This document shows, one piece after another, positions 48,858 through 56,796 of a DNA stretch of 64,000 nt. The first letter of the stretch is position 1. The number at the start of each line of letters is the position of its first letter. Below the pieces are notes generated by a model. That model searched no databases, had not been told where the DNA came from, and saw nothing but the letters and a program-made list of their open reading frames with translations. This DNA comes from Microcoleus asticus IPMA8. GTDB taxonomy: Bacteria; Cyanobacteriota; Cyanobacteriia; Cyanobacteriales; Microcoleaceae. A program made the translations under genes and the position numbers. The DNA lies in contig NZ_SRRZ01000011.1 in assembly GCF_013179805.1 (NCBI RefSeq), forward strand, positions 1 through 64,000, written 5' to 3'.

Positions 48858-49382
48858 ATGAATTTGCCTAATTTGATTACTTTTTCTCGCTTGCTGGGAG
48901 TGCCTTTTCTGCTCTACGGTTTGTACGACCCAAGCGCCCAAAGCCGCTGGATTTGCACCGCGATTTTTGTGGTAGCTGCGGCTACTGATTGGCTGGACGG
49001 CTATTTGGCTAGGAAGCTGAATCAAATTACCGATTTGGGAAAGTTTCTCGACCCTTTGGTGGATAAATTGTTGGTGCTCGCGCCGCTTTTAGTGTTGATT
49101 GAGTTGGGGAAAGTGCCGGCTTGGGCAGTGTTTTTAATTTTAGGTCGGGAATTGACAATTGCGGGGTGGCGTGTTAATAAAACTACGATTTCTGGAGCTA
49201 ATATTTGGGGCAAATTGAAGACGGTGAGTCAGATTGTGGCGATCGCACTTTTAATTGCTCCTCTATCTGAAGCATGGAATTTTCCCGCATTAATTGCTTT
49301 TTGGGTTTCTGTGGCTTTAACTTTGATTTCTGGCGCTATTTATCTGTGGCCGGAAAAGGCTGCTGAGCTTGACAAAGCCTAG
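48858..49382 (+). CDS. pgsA: CDP-diacylglycerol--glycerol-3-phosphate 3-phosphatidyltransferase
   Basis: 174 residues. It makes phosphatidylglycerol phosphate, the precursor of phosphatidylglycerol needed for thylakoids. The CDP-alcohol phosphotransferase motif D..DG..AR...G...D...D is present as DWLDGYLARK then DLGKFLDPLVDKLL. Several membrane helices span the rest. The ATG at 48858 (MNLPNLITFSRLLG) is the family start; the open frame reaches back to 48687 but that part is unlike the family. It lies 45 bases before the transducer gene. Confidence 0.92.
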   Translation: MNLPNLITFSRLLGVPFLLYGLYDPSAQSRWICTAIFVVAAATDWLDGYLARKLNQITDLGKFLDPLVDKLLVLAPLLVLIELGKVPAWAVFLILGRELTIAGWRVNKTTISGANIWGKLKTVSQIVAIALLIAPLSEAWNFPALIAFWVSVALTLISGAIYLWPEKAAELDKA

Positions 49383-49427
49383 TTCTTCCTTATTTTTTAT
49401 TCTGTATAAGATAAAATCTAAAATCCA

Positions 49428-50879
49428 ATGAATTTAGGAATTCGGGCTAAATTGTTGGCTAGCTTTGGAGCTTTGATAGCCTTACTCGCAGGTGTCGGGT
49501 TTGTTGGTTGGCGAAACACAGTTGAACTAGCACAAGATGCGGAGAAATTGTACGCATATCAAGTTAAGGGGACAGTTGCTCTAGCCAACTGCGAATCGGC
49601 TTTGTGGAAGCTGCGTTACGACTTCCCCCAATTTATTGTTCAACCAGAGAAGCGATCGGAAATTTTGGCCCAAGAACCAAAGTTATACAAAATAATTGAC
49701 GATAACCTACGAGAATATGCTAAAGGTGAACTCACACCAGAAGAGCAAGTAGCTTTCAAAAAAGTGCAAGATGCTTATCAAAGGTATATCGCAGCCAGAC
49801 CTAGGTGGTTTGAGTTGCTGCAAGCAGGCAAAATTAAGGAAGCCGCAGAGTATCGCGCAGCTACGACAACTCCTTTTGGTGCCCAAACAGTTGATGACTT
49901 TTCAGCACTAATCGAACTCCAGCGAAAAGTCGGCGAAACAAGACACGACCGCATTGAAGCGAAGATTGGGCATTTGACCGTGCTGCTACTGCTTACTCTC
50001 GTCTTCGCTTTGTTGTCTGCTGCATTCCTGACTGCGATCGTCACCCGTGAGATTGTTAACCCAATAGTACAATCTGTGAGGAAAATTGTCTCTTCTTCAA
50101 CGCAAATCACGGCCGCCGTGGCTCAGCAGGAATACACTGTGTCTCAACAAGCTAATGCTGTGAATCAAACGACTGCGACGATGAATGAGTTAGTTGTTGC
50201 TTCGGGACTTTCAGCCAAGCAAGCAGAAGCATCAGCAGTCTCGGCTCATCAAGCGCTAACACTAGCTGATTCCGGTAATCAATCCGTAGAAAATACTATG
50301 AAGGGGATAGTAACTCTTCAAGAAAAAGTAGGAGCTATCACTAAACAGATTACCTATTTGAGCGACAATGCTGTTAAAATTGGTGGAATTTCTGACCTAG
50401 TAGCCGATATCGCTAACCAAACCAATATGCTGGCTCTCAATGCCACAGTCGAAGCAGTCCGTGCTGGCCAAAATGGTAAGGGTTTTGGTGTAGTTGCGAC
50501 TGAAATTCGCCGACTAGCTGAGGAAAGCAAAAAATCAGCAGATAAAATTAATGCTCTGGTGACAGAAATTCAAGTGGCGATCGACCACACGGTGATAGTA
50601 ACGAATGAAGGAGCAAAAACAGCGGAGCAAGGTATTAAACAAGCTCAAGGGACAACAGAAATTTTTGCGGGTGTAGCAGATGCGATCGACAAAGTATTTT
50701 TGAACAACAAACAGATTTCTCTGAATGCTAACCAACAGGCGGTCGCAATTCAACAAGTGCTTGAGGCCATGAACAATGTTAACTTAGGAGCAACAGAAAC
50801 TGAGAGTAGCCTTGCTCAAGTTAAACTCAGTACGCAACTCCTCAACCAAACCGCAGAAGAACTTAAAAACCTATCTTAG
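49428..50879 (+). CDS. Methyl-accepting chemotaxis protein
   Basis: 483 residues. A membrane helix at about 7-28 is followed by a four-helix-bundle sensor of the 4HB_MCP type (about 35-185), a second membrane helix (about 188-208), and a long signalling coiled coil. The hairpin tip is DIANQTNMLALNATVEAVRA with GKGFGVVATEIRRLAEES after it; Val replaces the usual Ala in EAxRA. A HAMP domain is not obvious. It would signal to CheA-type kinases; no che gene is near. It probably affects pilus-dependent motility or phototaxis. Confidence 0.88.
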   Translation: MNLGIRAKLLASFGALIALLAGVGFVGWRNTVELAQDAEKLYAYQVKGTVALANCESALWKLRYDFPQFIVQPEKRSEILAQEPKLYKIIDDNLREYAKGELTPEEQVAFKKVQDAYQRYIAARPRWFELLQAGKIKEAAEYRAATTTPFGAQTVDDFSALIELQRKVGETRHDRIEAKIGHLTVLLLLTLVFALLSAAFLTAIVTREIVNPIVQSVRKIVSSSTQITAAVAQQEYTVSQQANAVNQTTATMNELVVASGLSAKQAEASAVSAHQALTLADSGNQSVENTMKGIVTLQEKVGAITKQITYLSDNAVKIGGISDLVADIANQTNMLALNATVEAVRAGQNGKGFGVVATEIRRLAEESKKSADKINALVTEIQVAIDHTVIVTNEGAKTAEQGIKQAQGTTEIFAGVADAIDKVFLNNKQISLNANQQAVAIQQVLEAMNNVNLGATETESSLAQVKLSTQLLNQTAEELKNLS

Positions 50880-51019
50880 CAGAAGGAATAATGCCCTTCG
50901 GCTGCGCGAGCGGTCAAGTCGCTGTTCATGAGCGAAGTCGAAGGGCAGGGTAAAAAGAAATAAGAGCGGGTACGAGGGTCCCGCCCTACAAAAACAGGCT
51001 TCTGCGAGATTGTTTCGAT

Positions 51020-52765
51020 TTAATAATGAGTCCCAGATTTCCGGTAGTGCACCGCAGTCACGCCGTCATTTTTGAGCAAATGACCGTTGTCAATCGCCGC
51101 ATAAACTACCCAGTGATCGCCGCATTCCATCCGACTTATCACTTTGCATTCCAGATAAGCTAGAGCATCAGTCAAAACGAGACAGCCGTTGCTAGCTTCC
51201 ATTGTTTCGAGTCCCGAAAATCTGTCTTCTCCCGGAGCAAAGTTTTTCATGAAATACTTCCGCAACTGTCGCCCTTCTGCTAAGATATTCAGCACAAATT
51301 TATCTCCGGCGTACATCAAAGATTCGATCGATCGATCTTTCGCCACCGCAATCGTCACGCCGGGCGGATTAAACGTTGCTTGCGACACCCAGGAAGCCAG
51401 CATCGCACTGGTGACATCCTCCCGCTTCGCCGAGACTACGCACAGCGAACCAACGAGTCTCCCTACTGCTTGTTCAGTGCGATCGCTCCCTGCTGCTAAC
51501 TGCGGTTTCGGTGCCCGCAATTTTTGCGATCGAATCAAAGCTTGAGCAAAATCCGTTCCCGTTTCTGTACACTCGTGAATCGTCGCAGCAGTCGGCTTAA
51601 ATTTAGCTCTAATCGGTTCAAATCCGATGCGATAGCCGGCATCTTTCAGCTTGTTTTCCACCAAGTCGATTGCCTCTCCACTCCAGCCAAAAGAACCGAA
51701 TACCCCCGCTAATTTGCTCTTAGTTGCGGTAGATAAAACAATTCCCAAAGCAGTTTGAATTTGCGTCGGAGCGTGTCCTGCTAGCGTGGGAGTTCCGATG
51801 ATAAATCCCGCACATTTTTCGATCGCCTCTTTAATTTCTCCCGGTTCGGCAAATTCGCAGTTGATACTTTCCACCGCAACCCCAGCCCTAGTAATTCCTT
51901 TGGCGATCGCCTGCGCTAAAGTAGCCGTATTTCCGTAAGCCGAAGCATAAATCAAAGCAACTGTCAAGTCTTTTGAATTTTGTTGCTGGCTCCATTCCCG
52001 ATACAAATTGCTCAGTTCGTGGAGGCCGTAACGGACGATCGGGCCGTGACCGGGAGCATAAAATGCTGCTGGTAAATCGGCGAATTTATCAATTGCGGCC
52101 AGCACTTGTTTTGCCTGAGATGCGTGCAGGGAATCGTAATAATAGCGCCGGTCTTCGCTGTAAACGCTCCACCCTTCATCGAATACTTGATCGCCGCAAA
52201 CGTGAGCTCCAAATAGTTTGTCAGTGAACACGATTCGAGTTTGCGGATCGTAGGTGCAAAGTTGATCGGGCCAGCGAGGAGTCGGAGTCGCGATGAATTT
52301 TAAGGCGTGACCTTTTCCTAAGTTGAGAGTTTCTTCTCCCCGAACGATCATAATGTTTAACTCTTGTTCGGGAAATGCCGCTCGTAAATTAATCGCCGCT
52401 GGATTCGTGCAAACCAAAGCTACTTGAGGAGCTAAGTCTAACAGAGCTTTAATTGTTACTGACCTGTTAGCATTGAAATGCCCTAAAATTATGTAATCCA
52501 GCTTTGTCAAGTCCACCCGTTCCTGCAAATATTCCAGGTAATTTTCAGTAAAAGATTCCCCCGGCGGGTCGAACAAAGCAGTTTTGTCAGCTTGAATAAT
52601 ATAGCTATTTGCTGTCGTACCCTTTTGCAGCGAATACTCGACTTCAAATTTTAGTCTGTCCCAAGTGCGCGATCGCACAATAAAAGTATCAAGTGCGATC
52701 GGGATAAACTGCACGTCGCGGGGTTTAGCATCAGATCCGAGCCTAGGAATCAAAGTGTTAGTCAT
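51020..52765 (-). CDS. flv1: Flavodiiron protein Flv1-type, non-canonical diiron site
   Basis: 581 residues. Order: metallo-beta-lactamase-like domain (about 25-260), flavodoxin domain (about 270-410), flavin-reductase domain (about 430-575). The diiron motif HxExDH is replaced by GHFNANRS: H96 stays, but Glu becomes N98, Asp N100 and His R101. This pattern, with the MTNTL N-terminus, marks Flv1 rather than Flv3. Together with Flv3 it reduces O2 to water at the expense of NADPH or ferredoxin, protecting photosystem I during light changes. The ATG at 52765 overlaps the vWA gene by eight bases; a GTG at 52774 is an alternative. Confidence 0.92.
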   Translation of the reverse strand: MTNTLIPRLGSDAKPRDVQFIPIALDTFIVRSRTWDRLKFEVEYSLQKGTTANSYIIQADKTALFDPPGESFTENYLEYLQERVDLTKLDYIILGHFNANRSVTIKALLDLAPQVALVCTNPAAINLRAAFPEQELNIMIVRGEETLNLGKGHALKFIATPTPRWPDQLCTYDPQTRIVFTDKLFGAHVCGDQVFDEGWSVYSEDRRYYYDSLHASQAKQVLAAIDKFADLPAAFYAPGHGPIVRYGLHELSNLYREWSQQQNSKDLTVALIYASAYGNTATLAQAIAKGITRAGVAVESINCEFAEPGEIKEAIEKCAGFIIGTPTLAGHAPTQIQTALGIVLSTATKSKLAGVFGSFGWSGEAIDLVENKLKDAGYRIGFEPIRAKFKPTAATIHECTETGTDFAQALIRSQKLRAPKPQLAAGSDRTEQAVGRLVGSLCVVSAKREDVTSAMLASWVSQATFNPPGVTIAVAKDRSIESLMYAGDKFVLNILAEGRQLRKYFMKNFAPGEDRFSGLETMEASNGCLVLTDALAYLECKVISRMECGDHWVVYAAIDNGHLLKNDGVTAVHYRKSGTHY

Positions 52766-53393
52766 TAATTGCACCTATGAGAAACTGAACTACAGAACTT
52801 CTTTTGATTTCGTGCCAAAACTTGGTATCTACAATGTCAAACCTTGCACCTCGATCCTGTAAATTTGTATCCAGGTCAATCAGAAATTCCCGGGTTTTCA
52901 CATCGTCCCCAATTTGGATAAAGCTGACTCCAATTTCTTCATCTTTATCTATTTTATTTGCCGCACTTATCAGAATTTCGGCGACAGCAGCGGTCTTTTC
53001 TGGTTTTTGATCTAGGACTGCAACAATTATTGCTCCTTTCTTCCTAGCGGCATTTGTTTTGCTTCCGAAATAATCGCTGAAAGTTTCTTTCAGAGCTTCT
53101 TCCAAATTAATTGCAGTCGGGTTTGCTGAATCCAGTTCCGTATTTTGTCGCTGCAAAATTTCAGCTAACCGGGCAACATTAGAATTTTTATACTTCCACA
53201 TAGGAGTAGAAGCTTCGTAAAGGGTGATACCGTCGCTGTCAAATTCCTGACATTTTTTTGCTAAGTCGATCAGAGATGCCTGTGCTTCTACCCACTCCTC
53301 GTACCAAGGATGTTGGGGGTCTTTGCTGGCATCGCTTCTGGCAATAATAATTGTGTAATCTCGGTCTTGTAAAAGATTGGCAGGCATTGGCAA
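52758..53393 (-). CDS. vWA-family protein with degenerate metal site, between flv3 and flv1
   Basis: 211 residues. The fold of cyanobacterial vWA proteins is visible: DYTIIIARSDAS at the N-terminus (usual DYTLIIDKSGSM), CQEFDSDGITLYE, AIIVAVLDQKPEKTAAVAEIL, and FLIDLDTNLQDRGARFDIVDT near the C-terminus. The metal-ion-dependent adhesion site normally DxSxS reads A18-R-S20-D-A22, so its key Asp and second Ser are lost. Metal-dependent ligand binding is therefore doubtful; it may act as a scaffold or has diverged. It overlaps flv1 by eight bases and lies 144 bases after flv3, so all three are probably co-expressed. Confidence 0.75.
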   Translation of the reverse strand: MPMPANLLQDRDYTIIIARSDASKDPQHPWYEEWVEAQASLIDLAKKCQEFDSDGITLYEASTPMWKYKNSNVARLAEILQRQNTELDSANPTAINLEEALKETFSDYFGSKTNAARKKGAIIVAVLDQKPEKTAAVAEILISAANKIDKDEEIGVSFIQIGDDVKTREFLIDLDTNLQDRGARFDIVDTKFWHEIKRSSVVQFLIGAIND

Positions 53394-53427
53394 TTCCTAG
53401 TAAAAATGGAGAAACAAAAGGTAAGAA

Positions 53428-53528
53428 GATGCTGATGGCGCACCCTACGTTTAGAGCTCGGTAAGGTGCGCCATCAGCACCCTACGTTGAAAGTTTTTGC
53501 GTAGGTAAGGTGCGCCATCAGCACCCAA
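53428..53528. repeat. Repeats between flv3 and the vWA gene
   Basis: GTAAGGTGCGCCATCAGCACCC occurs twice directly (53461-53482, 53505-53526), with an inverted copy GCTGATGGCGCACCCTACG at 53431-53449. These can form alternative hairpins in the transcript and could act as an attenuator or a weak terminator. Confidence 0.7.
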
Positions 53529-53537
53529 ACTTCCTTC

Positions 53538-55265
53538 TTAATAGTGATTTCCCACTTTGCGGTGGTGAACTGCCGGCAGTGCATCGGGATTGGATACGCG
53601 GCCGTTATCGACGATCGCATATACGATATGATGGTCCGAAAGTTCCATCCGGCTGACTACTGCGCATTCCATGTACGCCAAAGCATCTGTCAGAATCGGA
53701 GAACCGTTGGTAGCAGGTTGAGTTTTAACTCCGGCAAATCGATCGGCACCTGGAGGAAAACGCTTTAAAAAGTGCCTCATCAAGGTTTGATAATTGCCTT
53801 CTTCCAGCACGTTGAGAACAAATTTATCTCCCGCGTGCATCATCGATTCGATCGCCCGATCCTTCGCAACTGCTATTGTTAAACCCAGCGGTTTAAAACT
53901 TGCCTGCGTTACCCAAGAAGCCAGCATCGCACCGCTAACCTCGCCTTTTTGAGCGGTAATGATGTACAGTCCGCCGCTGATTCTTCCTAAGGCTTTATCG
54001 AGGTCGCTGTCGAGAGATTTCATCTGTTTGACAGCCTTGTCCCGCGTCAGCCACTGTCCCAAGTCGGTGCCGGCTTCGTCGCAAAGTTGATAAATCGGTT
54101 CCGTCGGCGTTTCTTTAATTACAATGTTGGGAAAAGCTTCTTTTAAACCCAATTCTTTGAACTTGTTTCCCAGGGGGTAAATAGATACGTCATCGCCGCC
54201 GCCGGATTCGCACAAACCGAAAGATTGTTTGTTGTTAGCTGCAACTAAAATTGTGTTGATGGCAGCTTCGGCATTCGCAGCAGCAGTACCCCCACTCGGC
54301 GGCGAACAAATTACAATGCCGACAGCATTACCGACAAGTTCCGCAACTTCTTGCAAGTCGGCGGTTTTCAAATCCATCATTTCCACAGCAACACCGGTTT
54401 TGGTGATACCGTGGGCGATCGCTTGGCTGAGCCGATCGCTAAATCCGTAATCGGAAGTGTAAAATACCGCTACAGTGGTTTCTGCCTTAGCTTGCTCTTG
54501 ACTCCACTTTTTGTAGCGCCCGGTGAGTTCGACTACGTTGTGCCGCAGCAGCGGGCCGTGACCGGTCGCAACTGTACCGATTTCTCCCAATTCTGCCATC
54601 CGCTTCATCGCAGCGAGTACCGATCGAGCGTTGGGAGCCATCAAGCACTCATAATAAAAGTGGTAATCTTCCTCAACTGCTGCTAAATCGTCATCGAAGG
54701 TGCTGTCGGTACAGTAGTGCATCCCGAAAGCGTCGCAGGTAAACAGCACTTGAGTTTTGCTGTCGTAGCTGAAAATAGTATCGGGCCAGTGCAAGTTCGG
54801 GGCCGATACAAATTCGATAATGTGGCCGTTTCCTAAATCTAGTTTGTCCCCATTTTTGACTACCAATCGTTCAAATGGTTGGTGTACAAGATTTTCTAAA
54901 AATTGAATTGCTACTTTCGCCCCCACGACAATCGCTTGGGGTGCCAGCGCCAACACGTCTTTGACTAAACCGCTGTGGTCTGGTTCGGTGTGGCTGATAA
55001 TTAGATAGTCAATCTCTTTGGGGTCAATTTCGCCCGTCAGAGTTTCCATGTATTGCTGGCGAAACTTCTCGTGCGAGGTATCGACGAGGGCTGTTTTTTC
55101 ACCGCGAATGATGAATGAGTTGTAAGTTGTACCGTTTTTGAGTCCGAATTCGATGTCAAAGCGGTCTCTATCCCAGTCCAGGCATCGAATTGCCGTTGTG
55201 TCAGGGGCAATTTCGACTTTTTCCACCGTCAATCTGCGTTGGACTCGTTCAGTCAGCGCTACCAT
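53538..55265 (-). CDS. flv3: Flavodiiron protein Flv3-type
   Basis: 575 residues with the same three-domain plan as Flv1. The diiron site is complete: SHTEPDHSG gives H92, E94, D96 and H97, later supported by NLHWPDT, FTCDAFGMH and GHGP. The N-terminus (TAIRCLDWDRDRFDIEFG) and the C-terminal LTAVHHRKVGNHY-like end match cyanobacterial Flv3. It reduces O2 to water as a heterodimer with Flv1 at the acceptor side of photosystem I. A strong AAGGAGG ribosome-binding site (55271-55277) sits seven bases from the ATG, suggesting high expression. First gene of the flv3-vWA-flv1 operon. Confidence 0.95.
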   Translation of the reverse strand: MVALTERVQRRLTVEKVEIAPDTTAIRCLDWDRDRFDIEFGLKNGTTYNSFIIRGEKTALVDTSHEKFRQQYMETLTGEIDPKEIDYLIISHTEPDHSGLVKDVLALAPQAIVVGAKVAIQFLENLVHQPFERLVVKNGDKLDLGNGHIIEFVSAPNLHWPDTIFSYDSKTQVLFTCDAFGMHYCTDSTFDDDLAAVEEDYHFYYECLMAPNARSVLAAMKRMAELGEIGTVATGHGPLLRHNVVELTGRYKKWSQEQAKAETTVAVFYTSDYGFSDRLSQAIAHGITKTGVAVEMMDLKTADLQEVAELVGNAVGIVICSPPSGGTAAANAEAAINTILVAANNKQSFGLCESGGGDDVSIYPLGNKFKELGLKEAFPNIVIKETPTEPIYQLCDEAGTDLGQWLTRDKAVKQMKSLDSDLDKALGRISGGLYIITAQKGEVSGAMLASWVTQASFKPLGLTIAVAKDRAIESMMHAGDKFVLNVLEEGNYQTLMRHFLKRFPPGADRFAGVKTQPATNGSPILTDALAYMECAVVSRMELSDHHIVYAIVDNGRVSNPDALPAVHHRKVGNHY

Positions 55266-55743
55266 CAGTGCCTCCTTGTCTGTTACCCATTACCTTATTG
55301 TCTTCATTCTGACACGTTTTTTTTGTAAATCTTTATAAAATTTCTTATGAGGCTGTTAAGTATCCCAAAATTTATGGCATAAGGCAGTTCGGCAACGCGC
55401 ACTGAATCGGGATGTAACGGATTTGAGGAAGAAGGAAAATTCAATAAAATCAATTTTTGGTCTATCGACAGTTGACAAAAAACTTATCTCTGTGGTATTA
55501 AAAATGAGTTTTAGCGGTTGGGCGATCGCCCCTTTAGAAGACTATCAGTCAAATGCGATGCTCGATCGCGCGGCGGTTTGGATTAGGGACAATAACTCGG
55601 CATTTAAGTCAACCTAATCAAAAGTAAAACGCGATCACGTTATCTTATCTCCGATTTCTTTAATCAGTCGGGGATCAGGGGATAATGATAGAATAAAAAA
55701 ATTCTCAATCCACAAGCAACAATCGACTCATTGATGTAAAGCT
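55266..55743. other. Divergent region flv3 / DUF4129
   Basis: About 480 bases that should hold the flv3 promoter (minus) and a promoter for the DUF4129 gene. A TATAAA-like -10 lies on the minus strand near 55335. A 64-codon plus-strand frame (55423-55617) matches no family and is not called. Confidence 0.4.
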
Positions 55744-56337
55744 ATGTCTGAAAGTTTCTTTGAGAAAACTAATTTGAGTTGGCAATTAGGACAGTTGCAA
55801 CAGCGAGTAGAGGAGTGGTGGGAACTAAAAACTGCCCAAAATATATCGAATGTCAAATTGCCATCTTGGTTTGATTCCCCGATCTTGTGGGCGATCGCTA
55901 AAGCAGCCTTTTGGTTAATCTTAGCATTGCTCGCAGTCTGGGCGAGTTGGCAGATTTGGCAACTGTCGCGTTTTTATATTCATAATTTTAAAAAGAGGAA
56001 TCAAACAACTGATGGCAGTGCGAAACAAACAATTAAAGATTTGTCGGTAGCAGAGTGGTTGTTGCGATCGCAAAAGTTGCAGCAGCAAGGGAAATACCGC
56101 CAAGCTTGCCGCTGTCTTTACATGGCGGCGTTGCAGCGGTTAAATGATACCGGAACTGCGGTTGACCAACCCAGCCGCACTGATGGCGAATATTTGCAAT
56201 TAATTCAGCAATTACCCCAGCCAGTGCCTTACGAAACTTTGATAAAAATACATCAGCAACTATATTTTGGGAATAGGGAAGCTTCCGTCTCAACCTTTGA
56301 AGAGTGTCAGCAAGCTTATCAACAAATTAAGGATTAA
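55744..56337 (+). CDS. DUF4129 domain membrane protein
   Basis: 197 residues. One membrane segment (about 46-69, AKAAFWLILALLAVWASWQI) follows a short helical N-terminus, and the C-terminal 100 residues form the DUF4129 domain (QQGKYRQACRCLYMAALQRL; SRTDGEYLQLIQQL; LYFGNREASVSTFEECQQAY). In many bacteria it sits directly before DUF4350, MoxR and DUF58 genes and is thought to belong to that membrane complex. Here the next gene of the set is 3.3 kb away. Confidence 0.8.
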   Translation: MSESFFEKTNLSWQLGQLQQRVEEWWELKTAQNISNVKLPSWFDSPILWAIAKAAFWLILALLAVWASWQIWQLSRFYIHNFKKRNQTTDGSAKQTIKDLSVAEWLLRSQKLQQQGKYRQACRCLYMAALQRLNDTGTAVDQPSRTDGEYLQLIQQLPQPVPYETLIKIHQQLYFGNREASVSTFEECQQAYQQIKD

Positions 56338-56796
56338 GTAGGTAAGCGCAAAAAAACAATAATATCCAATCGATAATTCTCGGGGCAGGTTTTACGAACA
56401 ATAATTGCCAAAAACCGACAATCTCAAAAACCCCCACCCAATGGCAAAGCGCAATCTAATTCTTTCGATATACAAGGGTTCAAAGTCGTACTCGAATAAC
56501 GCGGGTAGCATCTAAGAGTACGACCTTGCAATGGTTCTATCAGACCGAAGTAGCAAATAGGTTGAAATCCACGAAGCTACCACCAGGAAAGGGATTCGGG
56601 TCGAGGTCGCCCACAATCAGCCCTGTAGGTGAATCCCATTAGTTGTCGGTGCCAGCGACTGTCACACAGCGAAGATTTTACCTGCGTACCTCACTTTCTT
56701 GAAAAAAGCTGTAGTGAGGAGCCAGACTGATAAAAAGCATTTAACTACTTGCGGGACATATTAGTAGAGCAAGGATTCCTCGCCCTACTAACAGCC
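56338..56796. other. Intergenic region, no gene seen
   Basis: About 460 bases between DUF4129 and the end of the Calx-beta gene. A GGGGCAGGTTTTACGAAC fragment near 56379 is a relic of the GGGGCGGGTTT repeat. Nothing else recognisable. Confidence 0.4.

Noticed and set aside
55423..55617. 64-codon plus-strand frame upstream of DUF4129
   Set aside because: No ribosome-binding site or family; probably part of the divergent promoter region.
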